NCBI RefSeq assembly: GCF_901709675.1 | Contig: NC_051087.1 | Span: 13,701,384-13,765,383 of the forward strand | Direction: 5' to 3' | Length of the DNA stretch: 64,000 bases | DNA from: Syngnathus acus | Lineage: Eukaryota; Chordata; Actinopteri; Syngnathiformes; Syngnathidae | Shown: positions 31,728 through 44,500 of the stretch, one piece after another | Position numbering within the stretch: the stretch's first letter is position 1 | How the letters are laid out: each line of letters opens with the position of its first letter | The notes under the pieces: model-generated | What the model was told of the DNA's origin: nothing | The model's input: the letters and a program-made list of their open reading frames with translations, nothing else | The model's database searches: none | Program-made: the position numbers and the translations under genes

Positions 31728-32214
31728 ATTTTTTATTTTTTTTTTAGTGGGTAGATCTTTGTGACTTGGTCATTTCAAAAGTAGCTCGCGAGCTGAAAAA
31801 GTTTGGGCACCCCTGATCTAGACTGTACATTAATTCCTATGGGAAAAGTTGCTTCTACTAACAAATATTTCTATTTACAAACCGGACCGCGGAATCATTT
31901 AAGTTCATAAGTAGAGGTACCACTGTAATTTCCAAATCAATAAATCAACACTTTGCATGACCTATCATTTGCTCTTTGACTCTGCCGATGCCGCAAACAA
32001 TTAGTATTACCATAATACATTTTTAAGGGCGCACTACGACTCACATAACACTTTCCCAGAGTCCAACTTCCCACTTTTCCATTAAAATTCTTCATCAGTC
32101 AAGATTGTTTAAGCACTAGAAAACTACTTGAACATCAGTAACTGTTTCAATTCAAGTGCTGCCACTTGGGGAATGTTCCCTCACTGCTCAGCTTGAACAT
32201 TAATAAAGGAGGCA

Positions 32215-32508
32215 CTAAGTTGGTATATTAAGGTTTAGATTCGGCACCCGTCTGTAGACAAAATTAAAGGTCTTTGCTCGGGGTCGGCTGTGAAGCTCAG
32301 CTTTGATTTGTTGAGGGTGTGTGTCAGGGGCCAGTTGTTGACAGGTGTCCTCAGTGAGCAGAAAGAGGGCGTAGTTGTCAGGCTCGGAAACCTTAAATTT
32401 GTCAGCACAAAGTGAGCAGACCTCTTCTGTCGTGGTGTATGACTGGACGATTAAGGTTTTAGCTGTGCAGCCCGTACCCACATCTTGCAGGGCTAAACGT
32501 AGATAGTT
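32215..32508 (-). CDS. rin2: rin2 terminal exon (RA domain)
   Basis: 294 bp last coding exon with acceptor CTCAAG, encoding N-Y-L-R-L-A then the Ras-association fold ([32 protein letters not shown]) and stop at 32215-32217. No canonical AATAAA was seen in the 290 bp below the stop before transposon sequence begins near 31925. Confidence 0.9.
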   Translation of the reverse strand, partial: NYLRLALQDVGTGCTAKTLIVQSYTTTEEVCSLCADKFKVSEPDNYALFLLTEDTCQQLAPDTHPQQIKAELHSRPRAKTFNFVYRRVPNLNLNIPT

Positions 32509-35500
32509 CTTGAGGGGGAAGAACAAAAATATTGTATTATGACAGGAAATACAAACAAGCAGACAGAAAAGCGCATACATTCTGGCACGTACATTTGAAT
32601 CGCTTGCATATAATGTAAACGGGACTAGATTCTGATCTGAAGTCTCGTGCTGTAAGATTAGTGAGAAATACAAATATTCTAAATAGGCCTCACTAAATGG
32701 ACATGAGTTTTGGATAACACCTTTATAAAGCAAGAAATAAAGCCTTAAGTCTAACTTTTGCTCCTGACTTTTAAATTTGGACAACTCTTGACTTTCATCT
32801 ATGTGGGAACAATTTGGAGAAAGCACACAAATTCTTAATTGAATACGAGCCTTGAAATAAGCAGTTTCACACTGCAGTTTTCAAGTCAAAATGTGCATTT
32901 TGCACTTCATTAAAACACAATGAATAGTGCAACTGAGGATAAAAAATATTAAATTTTCTGATAGTTGAGCTGCAGAGACTGTCCCAAAACGTTTTGCTGG
33001 GCTGGACTGAACACACTCACATTAACATGTGCACCGTGCTTATGTCACAAGCAAGCTCGATGCTATTAATGCCACATCCAGCTTAGCTACCAGCAAAGTT
33101 TGGCTAGCTACTTGTCTGGCTTAACAATACGGGGTCAGTAATCATGGCGGTGAATAAGCTACACATCTGACAATGAGCACTATAATTTGGTAATGTGTGT
33201 AAAGAGGCCAGTCTCACGTGAGTCTACAGGTTTCACTTACAATAAAGTTACGGCGTAATCTATCTATGGCATCCGTCTGTCTCGAGAGACAATGGTAGCG
33301 CCATGGAGCATGGAATCACTGGAGTAAAGTACAGCGTCTTGAGTGGCTCAGCAGTCCGATTCTAGCATGACAGTCTCTCCCACAAGCCGGACATACGAAT
33401 TGAGTTGGTCGCTCTTGGGCCTGAGCTTCCTGTCTCTGTTTCCTGCGTTCACGCTTGCTTTCCAAATGCTGGATTCTTTTTTCCTCGCCTTTCCTGACTC
33501 CTTCATGAATGACTTGGCGCCAAAATATCATTAAAATTTAAAAAAAAAAATCTAGAAGAAAAGATTAACTTCTACTTCGTGGATTTTACTTGTGGCTGTT
33601 TTTTGGTAACGTATCCGCTGCAATAAATGAGGGAACTATGTAATAGTAGCACTGTCAGGCGAAACGTTCCAGTATTTTTACATTCTTATAATTTAAGATG
33701 AATAACTTTTCCGCTACATTCATTGAGTCAATAATTCTATATTAATTTGTGAATTTGAAACATTGTAGAATATGCATGATTTCCAAAGTATTGTAATGAG
33801 AAATGTGAATACAGTAATCCCTCGCTATATTACAGTTCACCTTTCACGCTGCTTCACGCATGCATTGTGTTATGGCTTCAGAAGAAAAAGTCACTAGAGT
33901 GGAGTCAGGCCGCAGAGGTGCACTATATAATATGTACTTTGTATTGATGATTAGAATTATTATTTTACTGTAGTTATCTGGAAGAAAGTGTTTAATTTGT
34001 TAAACAAATGCTTGGGCCTGAAAACAAGTTTTGTCCTTTGATTTCAATCTTGACTTTGAATATGGACATCCACTTTTTCTTTGGATTGTTTTACATTATG
34101 TGTTCTATGTGCCCTCTCTGCATCCATTGCAGCCTGGTCATCCTGGAAGGGGGATCCTCCCGTCTGTGGTCTCTTGTCAAAGTTTCTCATTTTTCCCCAA
34201 TAGGGGTTTTTGAGTTTTTCCTTGCCCTCCTGGGAGTTAAGATCAGGGGATGCTGAGAAAAACTGTCAATTTTTGCAGATGTGAAGCCCTTTGAGACTTG
34301 TGATTTAGGGCTATACATATGAATAAACTTGACTTGAGTAATAATGGTAAAAATAAAATAAAGGTTTCTACTTCACAGATTTCGCCTATCACAGGTTCTT
34401 TTCGGAACATAACGCCAGCGAAAAACAAGGGATTACTGTATATCGCTAAAATCTAGACCTCTTGAAAGTCTTCCTAATTGAGTGCACAATTTTGTAGACA
34501 TAGAGAATTCGTATTTCTTCCACTTTCAGTCTTGCATATAAAATGGCTAGGTGTTCCAATACGTTTGTCCATAAAGCGTTGTAGTTGTTGTTTAGCCCAA
34601 TCACACCATTTAAAAACAGAGGTTAGGATCTATTTGAAATTGCCACAACTCACAGCCTGGGTTCAGGTCAGGTGTGCTACCTGAAAGTCATCCACGGTGG
34701 GTGCTGAACGCTGAGCAGTGCGACGGCGGTGCCACTGATGTAAAGTGTTTCTGGCCTCAGAGCTCAGCACCCGTGCTGCTTGCTCCTCTTGAAAATTCTT
34801 GATGAGGGCCATAGCCCCATAGGCACTTGTCAGGTAGTAACCTCCTAGGATAGAAGAGGTAATAAATTGATGGTATGGTTTTGTTTGACATTTCCTGATT
34901 ATTGTACTACAATATTATAAATAACCCACTGTAATTAAAATCAGGAAAACATAAAATGCTGTATTCTAGCCGGGTAGCATTTGTCTGTTGAATACTGAAA
35001 TTTACTGCGGTTAACAAGGGATAATCATACCACAACTATGCTATTTTCCAGCTAATTTACTGAAGAAAGCCAGACAGGTTTGGCAGACATACTGGAAGCA
35101 TTAGCCCTATTTTTCCTCTGAACCTCGTCCAACCCATTCAAGTCTCACAGATTGGAATTTCCTCCTTTTTGAGCTCTCAAGTTCAGCTGCTCGGTAAAGA
35201 TAAGCGGATTTCTTTTCAGGTATGAAGACCTTAAAAAAAATTTTTTCATTATGACTTATTAAATATATATTATATTCAAGAATGTAATCTAATCTACCCT
35301 GCATCTTTTTTTGATGTAGGAAAAACTGTGGACGTTTCTACCATGCATGTTTTTTTTTTACATGTAGGAAAAGCCGGGAGACGTTTCCTATCACACACCT
35401 TAAAATATAAGCCTGTAAACTGTGTTAATTAACCTGTATTAATATAAAGCAGTACCTTCTCCTTGAAGAAGAGATGGATCCAGCAGCTCCATCATGTACT

Positions 35501-38500
35501 GGATGTCCATGTCCAGCTGAGGCAAGTCACATTGTGCAACCACATACGTCAACATGGGCAGGAAGTCATCAGCGCCGTACATCCTCCCTGGAAGGAAGCA
35601 GACGTGTGGGTGAAAAAGGGTCAAGGGAGGGGCAGCAGACTTTGAGGGAATACAGCTACATCAACGCATAGTCTTTGTTTGCAAGCTCAAAATCATTTTC
35701 AAATCAAATTCTTACTCCATACCTGAGTTGTCCTGCATGATGGTGTAGATGAGCTTGCATACACGTAACAGCAGTGACACCTTTTTCTCAGGTGAGTACA
35801 TCTTCCTCATGCTGAGGAACTTGTGTCGAATCTTCTCAATGGCCATAGCGTCAGGTGGTACCGCACCGTCCACTCCCAGCTCCTGAGGCCTCTTGGACTT
35901 AGCCAAGTCTAAATTGTCTTTCATCTGCTGCCAATCTCCACTGTTCACCTATTAAAAACAAAACCTAAGTTGAACCTGGTTCTTCTTGCTCCAGAGTTAC
36001 GTTTAGAACCATTACAATGACTACTCAGTGAGTGTCAATGCTTTAACATTTGTCACCTGTGTCATCAGGTTGACTAAAAGTTACCGCTTGATATGTTAAT
36101 AGCTAAATGTAATTCAATGTCATCATTCAGATCCAACATCACAATACTCTGCATACAAAATAAAACATATTAATGAAAGATCTTGCATTAAAAGACATCA
36201 TTTATGTTTTGAGAAAATAACATCAATAAACACTGCCGCAAATCTAATTTGCATTTTCACTGTACCTACATGACCTGGAAATGTCCCCGCTGTGAGACAA
36301 ATAAAGGTTATCTGATTTGATTTTACAGTATGTAAACTGGTTGACTTTCCTTTTGTCCTTGTCGTCATACATAATGTGACACTGTGAAAACAAATGTAAG
36401 ATGATCTCTCACCTGAAAGTCATGTAAGGCCACGTCGATGAAAGTCTTCAGAGGCTTCAGCACACACTTGTGCATGGCCTTTTCCAACACCTGTTCTGTT
36501 GAATATGAAGCATCACATAACATTTTTAGGTTTTAAAAGCACAGTCATTTAACAGTATACTAATTGATTTGGTTGAGCAGTTAAGCAATTGATTATGACC
36601 GCTGAGCCATCGTGTTGGAGAGAAAAAGGTATAACACGACAGAGAGCATTTTTCTAACTCTCCCCCCCAAAAAAGGAAAAAGCTACCACAAAAAAGTTAT
36701 TATTGTGTGCGCATGTTCTATATGTACTTTTGTTGGTGTGGCCCTAATGTTGCCTGAAGGATGTTGACACTATTCTTTGAGTCTGTGTGGACACAGTAAA
36801 ACAGAGTAGCTCTGAATATTTGATAAGCAGTGAAATAATTGAGCCCAATATTAATAACAGAGGTAACCATTGGTTCGACCTGACATCAGCAACATTTTAT
36901 TGTTGCTGAGTAATGAAATCGTCTGTTCAAAAAGTGTTCAATATAAAACCAGGCTTGAGTCATCAACAGTCTGTAGGGGCTGTTTTATGACATCAGAGGG
37001 TTAAATGTCAGTTTGCACAAACAGAATGAATCACTTTTCTTCCGAACAAAGCTTTGCTGTTATTGTCCACAATGAACAAGAGTGAAGTGAAAAGTCATTC
37101 ACACATTCATGCATTGCTTTGGTCACATCATGTTGCTCACATGTTTACAACATATTGTCCAAAGAATATTTACTAAGAACTTAGATTAAATCCACTAGTG
37201 CCTGCCTTTTAAATGACCCTCAGATGTCAGCAATGGGCAGAGAAAAAAATTACCAACATTTGGAGGCTAAGAATAGAAGTCATCAAGACAAATCCCGCTG
37301 CCCTTATTGTAACTCAACACTAGCTCTAAAGCATATTCAAACTAGTCATGAGTTCATTTAGTTATTTTTTGTTTAAGCCAAAAGTAAACACCATGGGTGT
37401 CCAAACTCGGTCCTGGAGGGCCGCAAGACACATCTAAAACAGGCAGGATAGCGGGCCTCCAGGAATAGCGCTGAATAGATTTTTTTGATCCCTTTCAATG
37501 TGATACAACTGACTCAACTACGTGGCCACTACTGCTGAGCTGCCACTGGATCATCTCACATTATAGAGAAGCGATACTGAGTGACGTAATTCTCACACGC
37601 TTGCGTCGACAAAACATGACGCACAATCATATCAACTTTAAAAAGCTTCTTTTGACATTATAATGCTTTCAAAGACGTCTAATAGATGGAATAAATGCCT
37701 TACCAATCACATCTTCAGGAATGAGCGACTCGATTGGAGGGTCCAGCTCCGAACTTTGGCACAAGTAAGCTTTCATCTGCGTCATGAACTGCCTGAGTGT
37801 CTGCAGAAAATCCTCCCCTGAAGTGTGGCAACCCCGATTCTCCTGAACAAAGCTAATGTAGTCCTGGACCAGGGAGCCAAAATATGAACTTTTATTCCTG
37901 GACAGCTCAGCAATCTTTTTCACTGCCCGTCTTTCTGGCGTCATCAAGGAGGTGAGCATACCGCTGACCTTGCGTAAGCGTCCCTTCAAGGCCTGGGGAA
38001 GAATAAATGATCCCCCGCTTAGACTCACACCCACCCTGCGCCTCCTCGCTTTGAAGGACTGACGGAGACGCATTTCCAAGTCAGCCTCGAGGCCCACCCC
38101 ATAGTCCTCCTCTACTTCCTCTTCACCATCATCGTCATCATCTTCATCATCGTCCTCACTTGTGTCCTCTACTGTGTCTTGATGGTTAAGGTGGCATGAC
38201 TGGGTGGAACCCATGCCCAGGGAGAACCCGGGAGATTGTGAATATTCCAATGACTCAGTAGAAGAAGTCGACATGCTCATGTCACTGAGTCGTTGAAGTC
38301 CTCTCTCGTTTTGGATCGACGGACTCACACTGCTGTTCTCGATCGGAATATCATCCGGAACGCAAGCAGGTGGCTTGACTCGAGATATAGCTTGGGCAAT
38401 GGTCTCATCATCAAGGGCAATGTGGCAGTGTTGGGGCATAAGTGGCTTGTTGGGTCTTGGAGGTGGTGGGTTTGAAGGCACATGGATTGGTGATCTCCCT

Positions 38501-41500
38501 GAACCTTTGAGTGGGCTGCTGTGTTTAGCACCCATTGTCGGTGGAGGCGGAGCGGGGCGCCTGGTGGGGGCCCGCTGCTGCTTTGGGGCCACAGGAATGG
38601 CCACTGGCATGCTTTTGGGTCTGGTAGTAAGTGCTGGAGGTCCAGGTGGAGGTGGGGCCGGTCGCCTGCGAAGCATCAAGCGAGGTGGGGGTGGTCGTGG
38701 AGGGGGGTGCGATTTGCGATCCACTTTTATCTCTTCTTGGTGCCGCTCGCTCTCTTGGCTGCCGCCGCTTGTGGATTTCATTGACACATTTATAGTGTCG
38801 TGCAAAGATAGATTGACCTCACAGTGATGGTGCTGCCGAGTTTGGAAAAACAGTGGGTTGACAAAGCAGAGAGTAGCACTGGAATGCCTTTTTTCACTTC
38901 GAGGGGAAGAAGCCCGGTGACGTAATGTCGGTGGTGCGCTGTCACAGTGGGGCCCAGTATGATGACGCTCCGACCCTTCTTCCTCAGTGGTCCTGCTTGT
39001 CCGTTGGGGGCTGAGAGTTCGGCTAGAGGGTCGACTGGGAAGGTGGGAGGTCGGACGCTGGCTGCACAGGGCAGAGTCCCAAAAGCCTGTAAGAGAGACA
39101 GTTTAACACTCAGGCAAATTCTGACTGGCATACAGAGCGAAACATTCATTCTGCACACTGATCTTCACAACCTCATTCTCTTGTGTCTTGCACCACCAGT
39201 TCAAAGGTTGTCTTTCAAGTTTTGAAGTTGAAGTGTTAAATGGGTATTTCCTTCTTCTTGCCGCTGGCCGAAACTCACTGACTCAGTCCTGTGTCTCTTT
39301 CCTCGAACTCGTTGGTGTGTCAAAGCCACAAAGAGGGAGTCGCCAATGTTATTCACAGAGTGGGCGGGCACTCAACAAACAACATCGCGGACACATTTCC
39401 AGTTGCTCCATTCCACTGTCAGCTTTGTACTGTCTCATGTTTAAACTGAGCTAGAGTACAATGTCATGTAGTTCCTGGATTATTCATTGTTAATGCTACC
39501 ATCAACCTTATATATTAATATATAGCGCTTAAAAAGTGTCAGTATGTCATTTTCTATTTCACTAATTTGTAACGGCCTTCTTTGCTCCTGCCTTTCTTTA
39601 TTGGTCTCTGAAGAAAGAGATTCTACAGTAACTTAGAATCAGCCCTTCAAAAGTGACATTTTGACCAAAGTGAAAAGGACGAGCAGAAGTTCACGTGCAC
39701 CAGTTAAAATATTAGCCCCACCGGCGGGCTAAAAAAGGAAACGCTAGCTGTTACATTACTGGACAGCTGCTGTCATATGTCTGCCCATGTCTCCAGATTG
39801 AAGCACATGTGTTCATGCAAGCAACTAAATCTAAAGCTACATGTATTAAAGGAATAGAATTGGATAGTCATTTGTCATTATATGAATAACATGTACACCC
39901 CAAATTGTCACATTTTGTTTCCATGATGTAGTAGTTGACATTTCAACTTGATCTCATTCTTGATGTTATGAAGACTGTATAAGTGTTTGACTGTTTATGG
40001 TTTTAATTTGATTCATATTTTGTTTTAAATGTCTATGTTTTTGTATGTCTGATTTTGACTCCATGGACAGCGCTTTGTATGGAGATTGTTCTTTTTAAAT
40101 AAAGTTGAGTATTAACGCGAGATTGTACTAATGTTGTTGGGATAAAATATTGTCCTCAATGAGACTTCATCATGTGAGGAAGATGAGACGAGATGCAATG
40201 AAAATGCTGCTCACAAACAAAAACTGCCTTGTCTACAATAATTGTGCAATTACATAAAGACCCTTTTCACAATATATTCATGTAAAAATTGCTTCGTTTT
40301 AAGCGATAGAAGAGGCATTGATTTCAAGCCACTAACCACCTCCATATCGTGGAATGCAAGCAAACAACGTACAATAACGGCATTGCATGCAGTGGAGACG
40401 CTGAGCCAGTTCAGGGGGATATCAGCACAACTTCACACAATGAAATTTTCTCAAGCCCTACGTCACCATTACCTCAACATTTTCAACATCTTGACCAAAA
40501 CCAAGCGTGTCACATCCTCACTATTTACAGCTGAGTAGTTTCATTCATTCATCAACTCATCTCAACATATTGGGATCATATTTTCATTTATTTAGAGCTG
40601 CCACCTTTACAAAACAATGGATTAGACTACCTGGTCCAAGTTGAGCCACCTCTTCCAGATCTTTTTGTGTCTTGGCAGATGCAATGGCTTCTGGGAGTTT
40701 GAGAGGGATGGGCAAGACATCCCTAAAGTAATCAGATATATAAAATTAAGAAAAAACATTAAAGGGACAGTTGAGTGAGCTGAACGTTGGCACTTCTATG
40801 ATGTCAGCACTGACATCGATGCCACTAAAAGAATCTGTAGTTAATTAAGAGCTTTTATGGGATGAGATTCACAACAAACTGGCCCACCTACCTTTGGACC
40901 TTGCTACCTGTTTTTTATCCATTTGAACCTATCTACGTCACGAGAAAGAGGCAAGCATTGTAATGCGTATTGTTTCCACGGTATAGTTTGTCATGTTCTG
41001 TTGTCACCTAACGTCCGAAATGGTGATTAATTGCCATCAAAATTCAAATGCTCAAATTCTCTTGTTTGACCTGCACAATATTCTGGATTTACTTACTCAA
41101 ATGGGAGCTCCTCTGAGCAAAACCCATTATCACGTCCAAAAAAAATGAAAAATAGTGTTATTTTTGTGAATTATTGAGATATTACCAACATACTGTACCA
41201 AAATCTAATTTATATTTATGACTACAGTTTGTTCAACATTTTCCTCAATGCTCCTTATTTAAAGTAAAGTCCCAATGATCGTCACACACACATCTTGGTG
41301 TGGTGAAATTTGTCCTCTGCATTTAACCCATCCCCGTGTGATTTTGATCCATCCCCTGGGGGAGAGGGGAGCAGTGAGCAGCAGCGGTGCCATTCCCATT
41401 ATGATACTGATTATCCTGTTACATGACTTTTGAATTACCATTTTAATCAAGGTATATGGCATACAGTATATAATATGAATGCAAAATGACATGTTGCAAT

Positions 41501-44500
41501 TGCCTTTGCGATTCCATGGTTCTTCTGTTACAATCGTTCATATGATCTAAGTGGTTGCAATCTGCATGTAATGTAATAAACAGTTCAAATGGTAATTTCA
41601 TCATCCCTCAGTAGCATAGTATCAAAAAAGGAGAGAAATTGTTAAGTACCTGCTTATACAGTAGAAAGCCACGAGACGAAAAAGATCTGCAAAGCTGATT
41701 CCAGATCCATCGAGAGAAAACGCTATAAAGCAATCAAACATGGAAATATAAATTGTTTTCAATACAACTATAAAATTAAAAGAAAGTCCCATTTCGTATG
41801 TAATGATGTCAGCGTGAGTATAAATGGTTCTCTGTTATGTAGGCTGTGATTGACAGGCAGACAGCTGAGGGTCTTGTCTGCCTTTTGCTTTAAGTGATCT
41901 TGGCTTTGTGCAACCCTCAATAGGTTAAGCCGTACAGAAAAAATAAGGATGTTAAGTGTTCAGTAAATATCTTTCTATTTTAATGTGTCCAGATTGGGAA
42001 ATGCAATGGTGAGCAGATGACCCACACATGCACACCGTCACTTCCCCTTGTTGAACATGTGCAGTCATATCAAGTAACGTGACAGCTGCTATGAGATCAT
42101 CCATTGGCACGGAGATACTTCCTTTACTTCAATGACATTGCAAGCAACAATGCTTAGGAATATCTGACATAGCATATGTATAGGACCTTCTAAACAGTAC
42201 ATATTTTCCAGAAGAAAAACAAAGGCTTTTGTGTATAGTCTCACTGATGAGATAAATTCTGAAAAACAGAAAAAAATGAATCCCAAAGGTCAAATCAGTT
42301 AGGAATTGAGCCACTACCAGGACTGACTAGATTCCTAGCTTCTTCATTCTTGCAGCTTTCAGGTCCATATTGCAAATTCTGATTCAACAAAACACTGAGA
42401 CGAGTAATAAAAAAGATAAGTGCTGCTCTTCCTGCCTTGGCCACTTGGAGGCAGTATAGGACAACTGTAGGCACCACTATAGTCAAGGCGAAACGCTATT
42501 AAAATTATCCCTTGTAAATGCCAGTGACGTAATTTACCCTTCAAAGCAAATACTCCGCAAATCTAAAGGTCATTGTGTGTTCACGTCAATAATGGGCAGC
42601 ATTTGATGTCATATACAGTGGTCCCTTGAGGTACAAGCGACCCAACTTTTTTCAAGAAAAGACCAATGGACAATTTTTTGTTTTGATTTGCAAGCGCAAA
42701 CTTGAGATAAGCAGTGTGCATAGTCGGATTCATTTGAAACAGGGCTTTAAAATATAATATACTGTACATGACAAGATTATTTTTTACCCCCCCCCCCCCC
42801 CAAATAAAAAAAAAAAAAAAACACTTTATGGATCTTGATTTCTATTTTCGGCCTTGCAACAAGTTGTTGGTCCCGTAGGGACAATGGCTGAGAGCCACTA
42901 CAATGAATATTTAAAATTTAACACATGTAAACAGACCATAGAAGAATACATACTAACATGCATTTATTTGTCCTCTGCAAAGAACAACAAATATTAATGC
43001 TGAACTGTGAAGCCAAGAATGTTCATGTCTTAGACTGCCCACAGGGGGCCAAGACGCGCACACCAGAATTGCAGCACAATTAAAGGAGAAAGTAAAAATA
43101 TTATAGAGTGCTATTTTTTGTCATTAAAAACACATTCCAAAATTTGGGATTTTTGGGAGGGGGTTGATGTTTTTTTTTATTCATTCCCATCAGGAAAGAT
43201 AATTTGTGATACAAATGTTTTTGAGTTACAGGTCAAGGAGTTATTTAAACTCGTGCCTCAAAGGCACCACAGTATGTTACTGAAGCAAAAAGAGCATGAA
43301 ACTTACTATAGTGGCTTTCTCTGACAGGAAAGTGGCTGATGGCGCTTCCTGCCCCATCCTCTTTCAGACGCACCGAGAGGACCTTCCTCTGGAGAGTGAC
43401 TGACTTCCTTACCAAGAAAACCTGCATCCCAAACCAACCAAAGATTATAGATTCTTAGGTAAAAAATATAGCTGGTTAATATTCCAGATCATGGTTCTCA
43501 CCCCTGGCGGCTGTTTAAGGAGGATGTGTTTGGCTTCCTCTTCACTGACTGACAGCAGCAGCCATGCGGTGTGTGTTTGAGTCAGTCTGTCCAAGACGCT
43601 CATCCTCCTCCGTAATGAGTCATATCCATAATCCCTCTCGCACCTCACACTGCCGCGTTGAGGGGGTTCCAGGTAAATGCCATTAACCTCGCCACTCACC
43701 TCGCTCTCTAGCCTGACAAAGACGCGAGAGAAAAAAAAGGGAGTTTTGATCCACCTGGTACTGTAAAAAAAAAGTGACACACTGTCCAAGTCCAGTCCAA
43801 GTTGAAAGCAATAAGTATTTTAGCAAAATCGTAAGATTGATACCCTTGTGTGTCCGCAGGCTCCTGGTCCACTGTGGGAGATGTGTGAACCATCTCCTTC
43901 TTTAACTCCCCAATCTCCAGCGCAAATGCATCAATCAGCTGCAAGAATAAAGAATGAGAGGCTCTGGTAGATAAGTTTGAGGACGAGTGTCAATAGCAGT
44001 CAACCAATCCTAGAGAATAGCTGAAGATGAAGATCAGGCTTAGAACAAGGGAAAAGGTTGCTCAGCCTTCCTGCGTGTGTCTAATTTCCGACAGGCAGGA
44101 AACTACACACAAAGCATTGTATGCACTTATGTTCAAAATGTGAGAACATGTCTTGTTTTGCGCTCGGTTTTGGGAACGCTCGCATGATTATCGAAACCCC
44201 CCCCAATATAGGCTTTGTGTTTGACACTATATCGCGTTCAGCGTTCATTCTTGTTCTTGTTTTGTGGAATATTAGTGCAGATCAGTTCCACGTGGTTTGT
44301 ATATTTTCCAGTTAGCTTGTCTTGGCTTGTTCAGTTTGCATCAGACTTGCGTCAGTTGTTTTTTTGTTTCCCAGTTTCAACAGGTTTGCATACCCTTGAA
44401 AATTAAATTCTTCACTATCCAGCATGTCTCTGGTGACCATTTTTGGGGGTCTACCAGCCTCTTTGGCAATGATAGGAAGTAATGCAGTGTGATTATAATA

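Larger units (their letters stand above)
31376..31815 (+). mobile_element. hAT-derived element with transposase start and (AT)n
   Basis: 440 bp with CAGGGGTG and CACCCCTG ends, flanked by atctcgac (31368-31375) and atctagac (31816-31823), an 8 bp duplication with one mismatch. Near the ends are CGATCGCGATCGACC motifs. It keeps a short coding remnant at 31586 and an AT dinucleotide tract at 31663-31724. Confidence 0.82.
30502..31925. mobile_element. Tigger-like element with two younger insertions inside
   Basis: Ends CAGTGATACCGCTACTTGTG and AAGTAGAGGTACCACTG are inverted. Its interior contains GTCAACAATTTCGA and AAGCAGAAGGAAGCCCTCAA, which also occur together in the Tigger-like element at 57488; here they are pulled apart by a SINE (31021-31336), and a hAT element follows at 31376-31815. 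So three layers are stacked. Confidence 0.7.

Noticed and set aside
20541-32214. A further protein gene in the transposon-rich desert
   Set aside because: All frames of note there are transposon remnants or shadows; none shows splice-supported, conserved protein sequence.
38375-38827. A 150-codon Gly-rich plus-strand frame
   Set aside because: It is the antisense of the rin2 proline-rich exon; proline codons give glycine and tryptophan in reverse.
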